Position numbers and translations under genes: made by a program. A stretch of 64,000 nt of DNA from Laguncularia racemosa (Eukaryota; Streptophyta; Magnoliopsida; Myrtales; Combretaceae): positions 1,240,001 to 1,304,000 of the forward strand of contig JBBMOL010000180.1 of the NCBI GenBank assembly GCA_037954665.1, given 5' to 3'. Below the pieces are notes generated by a model. The model was given only the letters and a program-made list of their open reading frames with translations, ran no database searches and was not told the origin of the DNA. Positions 24,202-35,709 of the stretch are shown here, one piece after another; position 1 is the first letter of the stretch; every line of letters starts with the position of its first letter.

Positions 24202-25216
24202 TGATAGGAATCAGATTCCCACATGACTAATCACCAGGGCCCGAGCTAAGGATTTACAAAACCTAGTTTTGAGAATCCTTCATGAGCAACCTAATCTTGA
24301 GGATGCTAACTTAATTTCTACATTTTCATCATATAATTGTTGTGCATTCCGACAGGTATATTTATCGGTTCTACAGGATGCTAAATTACCTACACTTTTG
24401 AGTAAGTTGGGAACCTCATCAGGACTCATATTTAGTGACCTTGAAGACCCGGCATGTTGAAGACTATTTTTATTTATTTGTTATTTTTTTGAACCATTTA
24501 TTTTGTAAGCTTTTGGAACATTTTATTTAGTTGTATTTTATGTTTTAGGACCAGCTACCCTTTAGTGGCATAGTTGTAATTTTTTAGTCATCTTAACCCT
24601 AAACGGAGCAAGTATAAATACTTGCTTAAGTAGGGTTTAGAGGGGAGAGAATACACATTTGGCTACAAATTTTCGTGAGAATTAGGGTTCTTCCTAATTG
24701 TCATTAGACTCTTATCAATTTCATCAAGGAATTGTGGTGAGTTTGCAATTAAAGGAATTGTGAGTAATATCATTCCTTTGGTTGATTTTCCTTTTGATAA
24801 CTAGTGTGTAATATCTAATGTTGATTAGGATTGGTTTGTTTGGTTCTTGGTTCTTATTTTCACGTCAATTGTAGGTTCAATTTCCACCATTATATTGTTG
24901 TCAATTTAGTGGAATTGTATCCTATATATTGTCTTGTAATTGCCGTTCTTCATTTGCATGGAAGTTCCTTGTTGAAGAAGTTCATGCCAATCTTTGTGTT
25001 GTTGGTGATTGGATTTGCATTTGATATTGTGTTAGGTGCTTAATGCAATTGAGCACATCATCATTTTGGTGTTGAGATTAATTGATCAACAAATTGGATT
25101 ATTAAAGGGATTAGGGTTCACGCCATAAGCTGGATTGTTGATCTGGATTTGCCTTAAAGTTATTTCAATTGTTTGATTGCATATGCTTTAATCAATTTAA
25201 GGCATATCATCTTTTG
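24202..25216 (+). repeat. Gypsy 5' LTR
   Basis: It starts TGATAGGAATCAGATTCCC and shares its whole length with 29527-30542. It ends ...tatcatcttttg. The last two bases overlap the start of the primer site, so the exact 3' terminus (and the lack of the usual terminal CA) is uncertain by a few bases. Confidence 0.92.
24613..24620 (+). promoter_or_regulatory. TATA box in gypsy 5' LTR
   Basis: TATAAATA is kept in both LTRs (24613 and 29939). It is about 410 bases into the LTR, in front of GGGTTTAGAGGGGAGAGAAT. This is the likely transcription start region of the retrotransposon RNA. Confidence 0.6.
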
Positions 25217-25226
25217 GTATCAGAGC
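25215..25226 (+). other. Gypsy primer-binding site (initiator Met tRNA)
   Basis: TGGTATCAGAGC is a perfect copy of the common plant primer site complementary to the 3' end of initiator methionine tRNA. It lies at the end of the 5' LTR. Confidence 0.9.
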
Positions 25227-26186
25227 TCAAGTTGAGTAGAGGGTTTGTGTGATTTTGATTTCAGAAAATTTAGGATTCTTGAGTTAGCATCTTGATCCGA
25301 AATTGAAAAGTGAAAATTGAGTTGTTTGATTTTGTTGTTGAAGTTACGTAATTGTCTTGCTTGAGGAGTTAAACTTGCTACTTGTGAAGTGGAATTTGAG
25401 GTCTTGTTGAGCTCCTTTTGATTGATAATTTTCGTGAAAAAAAAAAGAGAAGAGGAGTAGTAGCATATTTTTGAATTCAAAATTCAGAACTTGAAGTTGC
25501 CTCATTTGTGAAGAAGTGGAAGTGTATTTTTTCTTGTGTTGTTTTCAGACATAAAGGGGTTTCGTGTATATTTTTCAGAATTGGGTGTGGATTTAAGGAA
25601 GCTATTTGATTTTCAAAAGACACATTAAGTGATAGAAGTAATTGTGTGTTCATTTGAATTTGAAAGTGGTTCCTTGCCAATTGTGGAAAGGGTGCAATTA
25701 GTGAACTCATTTGAATTTTGAAATTGAGTTGCCTTGTTGTAAGTTACGGTGTGAAAGTGTGCAAGTTTGTTAGAAGTGGAGAAGTGCATCGTGAGTAGAA
25801 GGTGTGTGTGTGTGTAATGTTGTGTTTTGTATATTTAGTGAAGGGTGTGTGTGTATGGCGTTGTGTTGTGTGTGTTGTGTAAAGGAGTATTGTTAGTGGC
25901 GTAAGTGGTGGTGGAGAGTGTTTGCATTGTGAGCAAGGGAAGTGTGTGGCGGTGTGAAGTTGTCCATTTGTGAGTGTGTTGAGGTGCTGCACATTATGAA
26001 TTAAAGTAGTGTGAAACCGTGGCAAGAAAAGGAAAGTTGAGTAGTAGAATTTGAATTTAAAACAAACATTTAAAGTGTGGAAGTAATTAAACTCATTACT
26101 TAAACACTTGTGGTTGAATTTAATTCTTAACTACTTGGAAGTGATTGTGTGTACTTCATTTATTGCCTTGGTTGCTTGCTTGAATC
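25227..26186 (+). other. Gypsy leader without recognisable gag
   Basis: This 960-base stretch is rich in T and G with GTGTGT runs (about 25803-25880). It has no capsid or zinc-knuckle similarity in any frame. Protease similarity follows directly, so gag has been deleted or is beyond recognition. The minus-strand open frames here are by-products of the GT-rich composition. Confidence 0.65.
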
Positions 26187-26720
26187 GTGGAGTGTAAGGA
26201 TATTATTGTGTTGTTGGAATTAAACATAAACATGTCAAGTGAAATGTTTCTTTCTACTAATATATTGCGCCGGACATTGAGTACTTTTACTACTAAGGAT
26301 GATGAGCAAAGGGAAAATTTGTTCCATACTTCTTGTAGGGTACAAGGTAACCTATATGTCCTTATAGTTGATGGTGGTTGTTGTACAAATGTGGTAGTAG
26401 CATCGTTAGTATCGAAACGAAAACTTGTCACTACTCCACATCCTAAGCCTTATAAATTACATTGGTTAAGTGATCAAGGAATTTTATATATGACCCAAAG
26501 AGCTAGGGTATCTTTCAGTGTAGGGGTTAAATACTGTGATGAAATTGAATGTGATATTCTACCTATCTGTGCATCCCATATATTGCTTGGCAGGCCTTTG
26601 TTATATGATAGGAGAGTCTTACATGATGGCTTTAGGAATACATATGTATTCTAGAAAGAGGGAAAACACATTATTCTAAATCTGATGTCACCTTCAGAGA
26701 TTTAAAAGGTTTAGCAACAG
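26187..26720 (+). pseudogene. Gypsy aspartic protease, partial
   Basis: The open frame 26187-26654 (155 codons) carries QRENLFHTSCRVQGNLYVLI, then VDGGCCTNVVVASLV at the active site and SHILLGRPLLYDRRVLHDG at the C-terminal side. Gypsy proteases of this group typically have Asp-Gly-Gly-Ser-Cys-Thr-Asn here. The protease cleaves the polyprotein. The true start is unknown because the upstream gag part is absent; the Met at 26187 is merely the first in frame. A TAG follows at 26652. Confidence 0.85.
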
Positions 26721-26852
26721 ATTAGTAGGCCATTAAAGGTAAAAGGGGTTCCAGTGCAAACCAATAAATATGAGGAAAAGAAGGTATTGTTAATGGGACA
26801 GGGTGAGTTGGAGAGAGTTATGATAGAAGAGGCTCCAGTATACCTGCTATAG

Positions 26853-27825
26853 TTGAGATATGCCTTAGGGGTGCAGGAACATCAGTCTCTACCCTCTACA
26901 GTATCTCAAGTATTAAATGAGTATAATGATCTTTTTATTGATGATTTGCCAGTAGGTTTACCACCTCTAAGAGGAATAGAGCATGCCATCGACCTTGTGC
27001 CAGGGTCAGTATTACCAAATCGACCAACATATCGTATGAATCCTGGGGAGGCTAAAGAATTGAAACGTCAGGTGGATGAGTTAGTTGAGTGGGGATTTGT
27101 TAGAGAGTCTCAATCTTTGTGCTGTTCTAGCCCTTTTTATTCCTAAGAAGGATGGTACTTGGAGAATGTGTATCGATAGTAGGGCCATCAACAAAATTAC
27201 CATCAAATACATGTATCCCATTCCTAAACTTGATGATATGTTGGATGAATTGCATAGTGCACAGGTTTTCTCCAAGGTGGATTTTAAAAGCGAGTATCAC
27301 TAAATTCGGATGAGAGAGGGAGATGAATGGAAAACCGCTTTTAAAACACGCCATGGACTATATGAGTGGATGGTTATGCCATTTGGCTTGAGTAATACTC
27401 CTAGTACATTTATGAGATTGATGAATCATATAATGAAGGAATTTCTAGGTACATTTTTTGTCGTTTATTTAAATGATATTATGATATACAGCAAAAACCT
27501 AGAACATCATGTGGAGCATCTTCAGGCAGTATTTTCAGTGTTGAGGGCATAGCAGCTATTTGCAAATCTCCAAAAGTGTTCCTTTTACCAAGCTAAGGTA
27601 ACATTTTTGGGTTTTATTGTATCTGGCTCAAGTGTTAGAGTGGATGAGGAGAAAGTGAAGGCAATCAGGGAATGGCCAAACCCTACCTTAGTCACGGAGG
27701 TAAGGAGTTTCAATGGACTAGCATCCTTTTATAGGTGCTTTGTCTATAATTTCAGTAGCATTGTCAGTTCTCTCATAGAACTGACTAAGAAAAATGTTAC
27801 TTTCGTCTGGAGTGAAAGGGCCTAA
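26853..27825 (+). pseudogene. Gypsy reverse transcriptase, pseudogene
   Basis: The RT start LPPLRGIEHAIDLVPG and NRPTYRMNPGEAKELK lie in 26853-27146. A frameshift near 27115 moves the reading frame, which resumes with FIPKKDGTWRMCIDSRAINK and FSKVDFKSEYH (first catalytic Asp kept). After a TAA at 27301, WMVMPFGLSNTPSTFMRLMN follows. The active-site box reads VVYLNDIMIYS, with Asn for the first Asp of the usual aromatic-x-Asp-Asp motif; one G-to-A change explains it. The thumb and connection region runs to 27825 (FLGFIVSGSSVRVDEEKVKA). Confidence 0.92.
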
Positions 27826-28260
27826 AGGATTTTTGAAGAGGTAAAGGAAAAACTTACTTGTGCTCCATTATTGGATTTACCAGATTTTGACAAAGTTTTT
27901 GAGTTAGAATGTGATGCTTCTGGGATAGGGATTAGTGATGTATTAATGTAGGAAAAGAGGCCTATAACATATTTTAGTGAAAAGTTGAGTGGTGCAACTT
28001 TGAACTATTCTATTTATGATAAGGAATTTTATTCCTTAGTGAGGGCCTTAATGACTTGGCAGCATTATCTTCTCCCAAGAGAATTTATTATCTATACATA
28101 TCATGAGTCACTGAAGCATTTTAGGGGTTAACAGAATCTGTTTAAGCGATAAGCCAAGTGGGTGGAGTTTTGGAAAGTTTTGCACATGTGATAAAGTATA
28201 AGAAGGGTAATTATAATATGGTTGCTGATGCGTTGTCATGCAGGTATGTACTTATCACTT
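27826..28260 (+). pseudogene. Gypsy RNase H, pseudogene
   Basis: FELECDASGIGISDVLM (about 27898-27948) begins the domain with its first Asp. KRPITYFSEKLSGATLNYSI and YDKEFYSLVRAL follow with the Glu. An in-frame TAG at about 27949 and more stops after 28128 interrupt it. A frameshift near 28160 leads into ESFAHVIKYKKGNYNMVADALS, which closes the domain and keeps the Ala-Asp-Ala-Leu-Ser motif. Confidence 0.88.
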
Positions 28261-29539
28261 CTCTTCAGTCGAAATTGCTGGGTTTTGAATTATTAAAGGA
28301 ACAATATGTGCATGATGATGAGTTTAGAGCAGTTGTGGAGAAATGTTTTGGAGGCAAGATGTATGAGGGATATTGCATGATTGAGGGGTTTTTATATAAA
28401 TTTGGGAAGTTATGTATACCTTCTGGATTTGTGAGGGAATTATTAGTGATGGAAGCACATGCAAGTGGATTGTTTTGGCACTTTGGCTAAAAGAAAACTC
28501 TAGCTCTGTTGAGAGAGAATTTTTACTGGAGGGGTATGATGATATTAGAAAGATGTAGAGTTTGCAAGAGGGCCAAAGGAAAGAAAGGCAGACATGGTGA
28601 ATATATGCCTTTACCTATACCTGCTAAACCCTGGATTGATATTGGTATGGATTTTGTGTTGGGGTTGCTTAGGACGCAAAGGGGAAAGGATTCTATCATG
28701 GTGGTTGTTGATAGATTCAGCAAAATGTCCCATTTTATGCCCTGTCACAAAACAGATGATGCCCTTTTATTGCTAACATTTTTGTGCAGAAAATTGTCAA
28801 ATTGCATGGAGTTCCACACAGCATAGTGTCTGACAGAGACACTAAGTTTCTTAGTTTCTTTTGGAAGATACTATGGAGAAGACTGGGTACTAAGCATATG
28901 TATAGTACCTCCTGCCATCCACAGACTGATGGCCAGACAAAGGTTGTCAATCGTACTCTTGGTAACTTACTCAGAGCAATAGTTGACAAGAATCTTACTG
29001 ATTGGGATTTGTATCTTCCTATTGTTGAGTTTGCTGACAATAGGTCCATTCATAGTTTAACCAATAAGTCTCCCTTTGAAGTTGTGCATATCTATAATCT
29101 TATTGTTCCATTGGATTTTATAGTAGGACTAGCAACAGAGGAAGAGAGTCTTAGTGGAGTGGAATGAGCCAGACAGATCTAGCAGATTCATGACAAAACA
29201 GTTGAACGCCTTCAAAAGACTCAGGAGCAGCGGAAAATTCAGGGAAGCAGGCATAGGACCCACATTTATAATCTAGGTGACTTGGTTTGGATTAACCTTA
29301 GTAGGGACAGGTTTTCACATAAGAAGTCACATAAGTTGTCTTCCAGATCAGATGGAGCATTCAGAGTTGTTAAGCGCATCAACGACAATGCCTACCGGAT
29401 AGAGCTACCAGGAGAGTATGGTGTATCAATAACCTTTAATGTTGCAGATTTGTCACCATATTTGCTAGACGACATGCATGAAGACTTACTAGATTTGAGG
29501 GCAAATCTTCCTAAGGCCCAAGGAAATGATAGGAATTAG
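28261..29539 (+). pseudogene. Gypsy integrase, pseudogene; frame ends inside the 3' LTR
   Basis: The HHCC finger reads EAHASGLFWHFG, a stop, then RCRVCKRAKG (28455-28575). The core has IDIGMDFVLGL (first Asp) and, after a frameshift near 28790, SIVSDRDTKFLSFFWK (second Asp). In HPQTDGQTKVVNRTL the Glu expected after QT is Lys, so the catalytic triad is lost. A further stop lies at about 29165. The last open piece 29282-29539 has YRIELPGEYGVSITFNVADL and SPYLLDDMHEDLLDLRANLP. Its stop lies 13 bases inside the 3' LTR. I see no chromodomain. An extension of pol into the LTR is known from CRM-type chromoviruses, but that assignment is only a suggestion. Confidence 0.9.
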
Positions 29540-30542
29540 ATTCCCATAGGATCAATCACCAAAGCCCGAGCTAAGGGCTTACAAAACCTAGTTTTGAGAA
29601 TCCTTCATGAGCAACCTAATCTTGAGGATGCTAACTTAATTTCTACCTTTTCATCATATAATTGTTGTTCATTCCGTTAGGTACATTTATCGATTCTACA
29701 GGGTGCCAAATTACCTATACTTTTGAGTGAGTCGGGAACCTCATTAGGACTCATATCTAGTGACCTTAAAGACCTGACGTGTTGAAGACTATTTTTATTT
29801 GTTTGTTATTTTCTTTGAACCATTTATTTTATAAGCTTTTGGGACATTTTATTTGGTTGTATTTTGTGTTTTAGGATCAGCCACCCTTTAGTGGCATAGT
29901 TGTAATTTTTTAGTTATCTTAACCCTAAAGGGAGTAAGTATAAATACTTGTTTAAGTAGGGTTTAGAGGGGAGAGAATACACATTTGGCTGCAAATTTTC
30001 GTGAGAATTAGGATTCTTCCTAATTGTCATTGGACTCTTATCAATTTCATTAAGGAATTGTGGCGAGTTTGCAACTAAAGGAATTGTGGGTAATATCATT
30101 CCTTTGGTTGATTTTTCTTTTCATAACTAGTATGTAATATCTAGTGTTAATTATGATTGGTTTATTTGGTTCTTGGTTCTTATTTTCACGTCAATTGTAG
30201 GTTTAATTTCCACCATTATATTGTTGTCAATTTAGTAGAATTGTATCTTATATATTGTCTTGTAATTGTCGTTCTTCATTTGTGTGGAAGTTTCTTGTTG
30301 TAAGAAGTTCACGCCAATCTTTGTGTTGTTGGTGATTGGATTTGCATTTGATATTGTGTTAGATGCTTAATGCAATTGAGCACATCATCATTTTGGTGTA
30401 GAGATTAATTGATCAACAAATTGAATTATTAAGGGATTAAGGTTCATGCCATAAGCTAGATTGTTGATCCGGATTTGCCTTGAAGTTATTTCAATTGTTT
30501 GATTGCATATGTTTTAATCAATTTAAGGCATATCATCTTTTG
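29527..30542 (+). repeat. Gypsy 3' LTR
   Basis: It starts TGATAGGAATTAGATTCCC and runs to ...tatcatcttttg before the target duplication taagt. It is a full-length partner of 24202-25216, including the TATA box (29939-29946). Confidence 0.92.
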
Positions 30543-30640
30543 TAAGTAATTATTATTATGTTTAAAATCCATATGGATATAAGAATTTAATATAAATGAT
30601 ATTGAATCCTTAAGAAAATTAATTAATTTTTAATATTAAC
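30543..30640 (+). repeat. Copia 3' LTR, second part, and target duplication
   Basis: After the duplicated taagt (30543-30547) the sequence continues the copia LTR (compare 18675-18757), including gaatccttaa and aattaatt. It ends in TTTAATA where the 5' LTR has TTTAACA, a C-to-T change of the terminal CA. The outer target duplication ttaac follows at 30636-30640. Confidence 0.9.
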
Positions 30641-33600
30641 GAACCATTAGCGAGAAAAAAAAAAAAAGAAGAAGCTATCAACAGTAGGATATATTTATTT
30701 TAAACATGTAACCTTGGTCCAATCCGTAGGGTTTGTTTACAAAATTCGTGAGAATCGAGACATAACCAATCCATGAACACGAGTACACGAACGCGAAACC
30801 ATTTTTCGTCGAAGTCAAATCAACCGCAGTTGTTTAAGCTAATGGCTTTTTGTTTTTTGGTCGTCGTCGGTGGGAGCTTTAGGCTGTGAATTACTGCCCC
30901 CTTAAAGGCCTCGATTGTCGCTCGAATATTTTGGAGGATCTATTATTGAGTGGACGTCTCTTTCTAACGAAGCGAAGCTAATGCATTAATTTTTGGAAGG
31001 AGAAATAATCTTCCGTGAGTGAGAGAAGAGAAAGAAATAAATATTTGTATGGTTGTACTAGACCCTTGAATTAAGGAAATGGTGATAATTTCGGCGGAAA
31101 AAGAGGGAATTAGTGGCAATAATTATTTGGGAAAGATCTACCCAAAAGATCTGTAATAAACATAGATAACCCATTAGTTGAAGAGTATTCAAGATGAATA
31201 AAGATGGAAGAGGGATAATCATAGGCCACCGTAACTTTATCAATAACTAAGAGATCATGCATTTCGGTGTGTATGTTTCAAAACTAAGTATTTTGTAAAA
31301 CACATTTACAAAATGGAAGATTAAGATATGATGATTATTTCATCTATTTGTTTTACTAGGGTAATGAAAATATTTGTTGGGGGAAATTCATGACTTGGTT
31401 TGATTTTGTTTGGTTCGGTAGTAAACCAAACTGAACTGCATAATTTGTAATGGTTTGGTTTAGACCACCTAGTGAATCAAAATGCTTTTTAGGGTTTAGG
31501 GTTTTTAATCAAATTAATTCAAATGTGACTTGACTCAATCTGGCTTGAATCATTTTCGAAAACACATAGTTGTTTTTGATCACATTTTACTATTCATAAC
31601 ATGCATCTATCAGTATAACTATTACTTGTGCAACTTAATACAAGATTTCAAGTAAAAAAATTAACAGTCAAATTATAGCAATATTTATGCATATAAATAA
31701 AAATTATGGATAATAATTCCTCTTAAAGAAGCTCAACTTGCTACTCGAATTTACTTTGTAAATTCCCTACTATATCATCAGTATCACATAAAAAGTAAGT
31801 TGAAGGAAAAAAAAGGATTATACACTTCCAAAACACAGGGTTTTATCATTTTAGGGATTAAGAAGAGGCTGAAAGAAGAGAGTGAGATTAAAACTAAGAA
31901 TACAATTGGGGCAGGTTTGAGACAAATTCTCTAAAACTCGAACCTGACCCGGTTACTTATAGGCACTCTACCCCAACCAGACTCGCCAAAACAAAAAAAC
32001 AAAAGAAAATAAGAAGCTCTAAAGTGATAAAAGTCAGGTACTGAAGTCTGATTTCTGAAGGAGTAAGGATGTGGCCTGGACGTCGGGTTGTGTGGATGAG
32101 TGACGACTGCGAGTTGCGTTGCCGAGTGGAGCAGTGGAAGTAGACTCTGGATAGACCGGACTAGATGGAAGTTGAAATTGAAATATGGAATGCAATTGCA
32201 GTGTAGTTTGGGGAATTATTAGGTGCGATGCGAAGTGCGGACGTGCAATAAGCCTTAACGGGCGGCCAACAGAAAACTTAAAATATAATATACAAACACA
32301 AATTTGAAAAATGAAAATAAAATATATTAATTAAAAATTATATTATTAATTATTATTATTTTTTGGATTGGATTTCAGATTGGTCTTTTTTTTTTTTTTT
32401 TTCTAAATCTCATAATTTAACTTTAAACCTTATTGGGTTTTATTTCATGTCTTAAAACTTAACCCTCAATACTATAGCATCAAATCTTATAAGGTTTTTA
32501 TTGGATCGGTTGATTAAATACCCTATAATAACTCTCCCAAGTTGCATCCTTATCTAAAATTGAGTGAAGAATTGAGACAAAGTTAAGAGACGGGAGTGAA
32601 CTCAATAAAGGTATAAATTGCGAGTGAGAGTTTGTTTTGGCATGAAATTTGGCATGTGTGAGAGTTAAATGGAGGTGTTGAGGATGGGAAAACGGAGAGT
32701 CAATTTCTTAAGGTTAGGGTTGAGTTTTTATTTTTTATTTTATTTTTCCCCTCATAAGGGTTGTTAGGTTAGGCTTATTTGTTGGCATTTAAAAATCAAA
32801 ATATGTTGCTTTTTTTAAAATTTTTTTTTAAAAATAAGAAGTGTTCACTTCAAGTTAAAATGATTCAATTTGGTTCAATCACTAATTGAATTGCAAATAT
32901 AATTGAAACATAAAAGAATCACATTTTGTGATTTGGTTCGTCTATCAATTTAGTTTAGCTCGGGTTTATGAATAGTCCTAAAGATTTGACACTCTAAACA
33001 TATATTAGTAGGGTGCTAAATATAAGTAGTTTCATAAAATAAAAATGAAGGATTCAAAGAAACTAAGACATGAAAAGATATTTGTAGATTATGGATAACT
33101 TTCCAAGACTAGATAATATTAAATAGAGAAGCAATAGATCAGTAAATAGGTAGGGTGTTGAAGAATAAACACCAAGTTTGTGGAAAATTTCTTTCTATTA
33201 ATTTCAAAATGTTATTTCTTTTGGTTCTATATCAATTGGAAATTATAGGTCAACTAGAATGTTTGTTGAAGTTTGAGATGAAAACATTGTTTTCACTCAT
33301 TATAGTAAAAGTAAAATAAAAAGAAGTTGTAGTGATGAAAGATAACACATGGAGGATGGCTAAGAGTGAAAGGTAGGAAGGAAAAGAAAGTAATCTCAAA
33401 GAGCCTAAATGCACAAGTGATAAGTAAAGAAGTTATATAGCATCAATCCCATAGTTCTTGAAGAGAGGTAGCAAGTTCTTTGTTTTGAGCTCTATTTAAT
33501 CTTTCATTAGGGCAATTTGACAGCACAATGATATTAGTCTCAATTTCTAAATCTACTAAATGAGGAGGAACTTTGAGTATTTATAGAGTTCGATTGTTGA

Positions 33601-34678
33601 CATCATTGTTGGATTGTATTGATGGTCGATGGTTAGGATAAATTCTATCATTGATGGATCACTCTATAGTCTTCTCTTGAGTCTAGACCATGGATAGCTT
33701 CTCTAAGTGCATGAGTTTTTCTAAAAAAGGTTGAAAGCAGGTGAATCAATCCAATGGTATCTACTCTAAACCCATCATTCTAAATCTTTTTTAATTATCT
33801 CAAGTTCATGGACTTAACTCTCCGAACATCATCACTCAATCCAAAGAGTCAAGCTCAAGATTGTAATTAGTTTGAAGTCGAAAATCCATTTTATCCCTCT
33901 ACAAAAGTTATGGGGAATATAATAAATGTTCACGGATGAGTTGTTTTTGTTATTCACTCGGCAGCCTAGCCCACAAGATTTTCTTGAGGCTTTTACACTT
34001 TCACAGGAATTGATGTATCTCTCTTACTTAATTTTTTAGGGAATCTCTCTTTTTCTCCCCCTTTTAGTGGTATGACACCACTGCTTAATGTCAACATAGA
34101 TGGAACTTATTAGACCACTCTCTTTACATGAAACATCTCATAAGACAAAACTGAAGACAACATTAAGAATTTGGCTTTCATTAGAGAAAGGATATAAAGA
34201 TGTAACTATGGTATAGATTGCTAGTTAATAAGTTAAATAAGTGCTAAATTTGAAAGGGTTAGCTAAAGGATGCACAAACATTATTAGTTCATGTTGAATT
34301 TGAAAAATTGAAGTCGATCGGACGAATTTGGCAGAAAATAGAAACTTCATACAATCGAATTCATTCGTGTGGATTAGACTTCTTCAAACAAAGTCAACTT
34401 TACTCGAGCAAAGTCTTGATCCCGTGTCCTATGATGAGAAGATATAGAATACAACGACCTATGAATAGTACACTTCATTTGATGAAGTGCCTTGCAGTGG
34501 TAAAAAATAAAAAGAGGATACATTTCGTCGAAACAAAGCACTAGGCAACTTGCAATTCTGCTAAACACCATTGAGCAAACTAAATCATTGAATCTGTTTA
34601 TTGAATGAGTAGACACATCGATCAGTGTAATAATTGTTAGCTAAATTTAGAAAATATGCAATGGTTGGCTGAAAATTG
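30641..34678. other. Noncoding spacer
   Basis: I recognise no gene. A GC-richer patch at 30720-31030 has no convincing frame. A candidate non-autonomous element occupies about 31378-32975. The minus-strand frame at 34374-34616 and the overlapping plus-strand frame are short and unlike known proteins. Confidence 0.6.
31378..32975. mobile_element. Candidate non-autonomous DNA element
   Basis: The left side (ggggaaattcatgacttggtttg) and the reverse complement of the right side (aggactattcataaacccg) are loosely alike. Both ends carry TTTGGTTCG- or TTTGGTTCAA-like words, a style seen in some plant non-autonomous elements. The inside contains GC-richer DNA (31900-32270) and long T runs. No firm target duplication is visible and the boundaries are approximate. 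Confidence 0.3.
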
Positions 34679-34840
34679 AGGGTTATATACTTAAATATAA
34701 TAATTTTTTAAAAAATTTATGTAAATATTGTATCTGTAATAATTATTATTAAAATAAGTTTCGAAGACGTAGATCGGGTTTGCGACTTTAGGGAGACAGA
34801 AAAATTCTATACCAAAGGCGCGGACGAGTACAAATTCTAT
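34679..34840 (+). repeat. MULE copy 2 left terminal inverted repeat
   Basis: It aligns with 5258-5425: agggttatatacttaaatat against agggcaatactcataaatat, then gtaaatattgtatct, taataattatt and tttgcgacttta against the copy 1 counterparts. The match is clear but diverged. Confidence 0.85.
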
Positions 34841-35709
34841 CCTTCAATCCCACTGTCTAATTTTATATTTCATCTACACTTACTGTAGATTAGAAATAAA
34901 AATCACATGATAACAGTACGCAAACTAAAAAATATAAATATACTAACAGTAATTTTTTTTTTTTTGCAAAAATACATAGAAATACCTATATTAGATCTAT
35001 TTTTTCTCCCGTTTGCATGAAGAGAAAGAGGAAGAAGAAGAAGTGATTCTACATAGGAAATAAAAGATTTACCCAGATCTAAGCGGTTTTTCAACAACTA
35101 ATCAATTGTAATATGTTTTTTTTTAGAAAAGTTGAAGTTTTTTTTTTATCTATGTTTGATATAAGATTTTAGAGAAATATTACTATAATTGTATATTTTA
35201 TAGAAAATGTTACCGGTTGTTGTTAGATTATAATTTATTAAATATATTTATATAAATGTTGCAATACAATTAATTTTTGTATTGGAATGAGGATTTGTTG
35301 TTGTAAGAAATGTGAAATATGTAGAATGTAGAATAATTCTTGTAGTATTATAAAATAATACAAAAATTATTGAAATATTTAGCAGAAAAATATTATTAAA
35401 AAATAATTTCGGACAAATATTTAGAAAAAATTGTTTGGAAATAATGGGAAAAAATAAAAATAAAATTAGAAATGACACTTTTTTTTGTGTGCAAATATTA
35501 AGAATGTTATTATTGAAAATATAAAAAAAAATATTGTGATGAAAATTTGTAATATCTAGAATGTGAAATAATTTTTACAGTGTTGTAAAATGATATAAAA
35601 ATTATTGGAGTTTTTAGCAGTAAAAATGTTATTAAAAAATAACATCCAACAAATTTTTAGAAAAAATTCGTTTGGTAATAATGGGGAAAAAATTTAATAT
35701 TTGAAATGT

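Larger units (their letters stand above)
24202..30542 (+). mobile_element. Ty3/gypsy retrotransposon nested in the copia 3' LTR
   Basis: The element has two LTRs of about 1015 bases (24202-25216 and 29527-30542), a Met-tRNA primer site, a long leader and a broken pol on + with the order protease, RT, RNase H, integrase. This order is diagnostic of Ty3/gypsy. The direct repeat taagt at 24197-24201 and 30543-30547 is the target duplication. Both fall at the same point of the interrupted copia LTR. By eye the LTRs differ by several percent, mostly transitions. No recognisable gag coding region is present. Confidence 0.93.
18315..30635 (+). mobile_element. Ty1/copia retrotransposon, with gypsy element nested in its 3' LTR
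   Basis: The element has a 5' LTR (18315-18757), a primer site, a broken gag-pol on + and a 3' LTR that begins at 23854. The 3' LTR is split by a Ty3/gypsy insertion and resumes at 30548. The five bases before it (ttaac, 18310-18314) recur immediately after it (30636-30640), as a target-site duplication should. Without the insertion the element would be about 6 kb. The domain order gag, protease, integrase, RT, RNase H is that of Ty1/copia. It cannot move on its own: every domain carries stops or changed catalytic residues. Confidence 0.93.

Noticed and set aside
24588..24600. Telomere-like ccctaaa word
   Set aside because: A single copy within the gypsy LTR, with no tandem repetition.
25744..26025. 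93-codon minus-strand frame rich in Thr and His
   Set aside because: It is the complement of the GT-rich leader of the gypsy element and its composition follows the GTGTGT runs; no protein family is recognisable.
18310..30640. Two separate copia solo LTRs flanking a gypsy element
   Set aside because: The internal copia gag-pol lies between the LTRs in the right orientation, and the outer duplication ttaac matches at both ends, so it is one element with a nested insertion.
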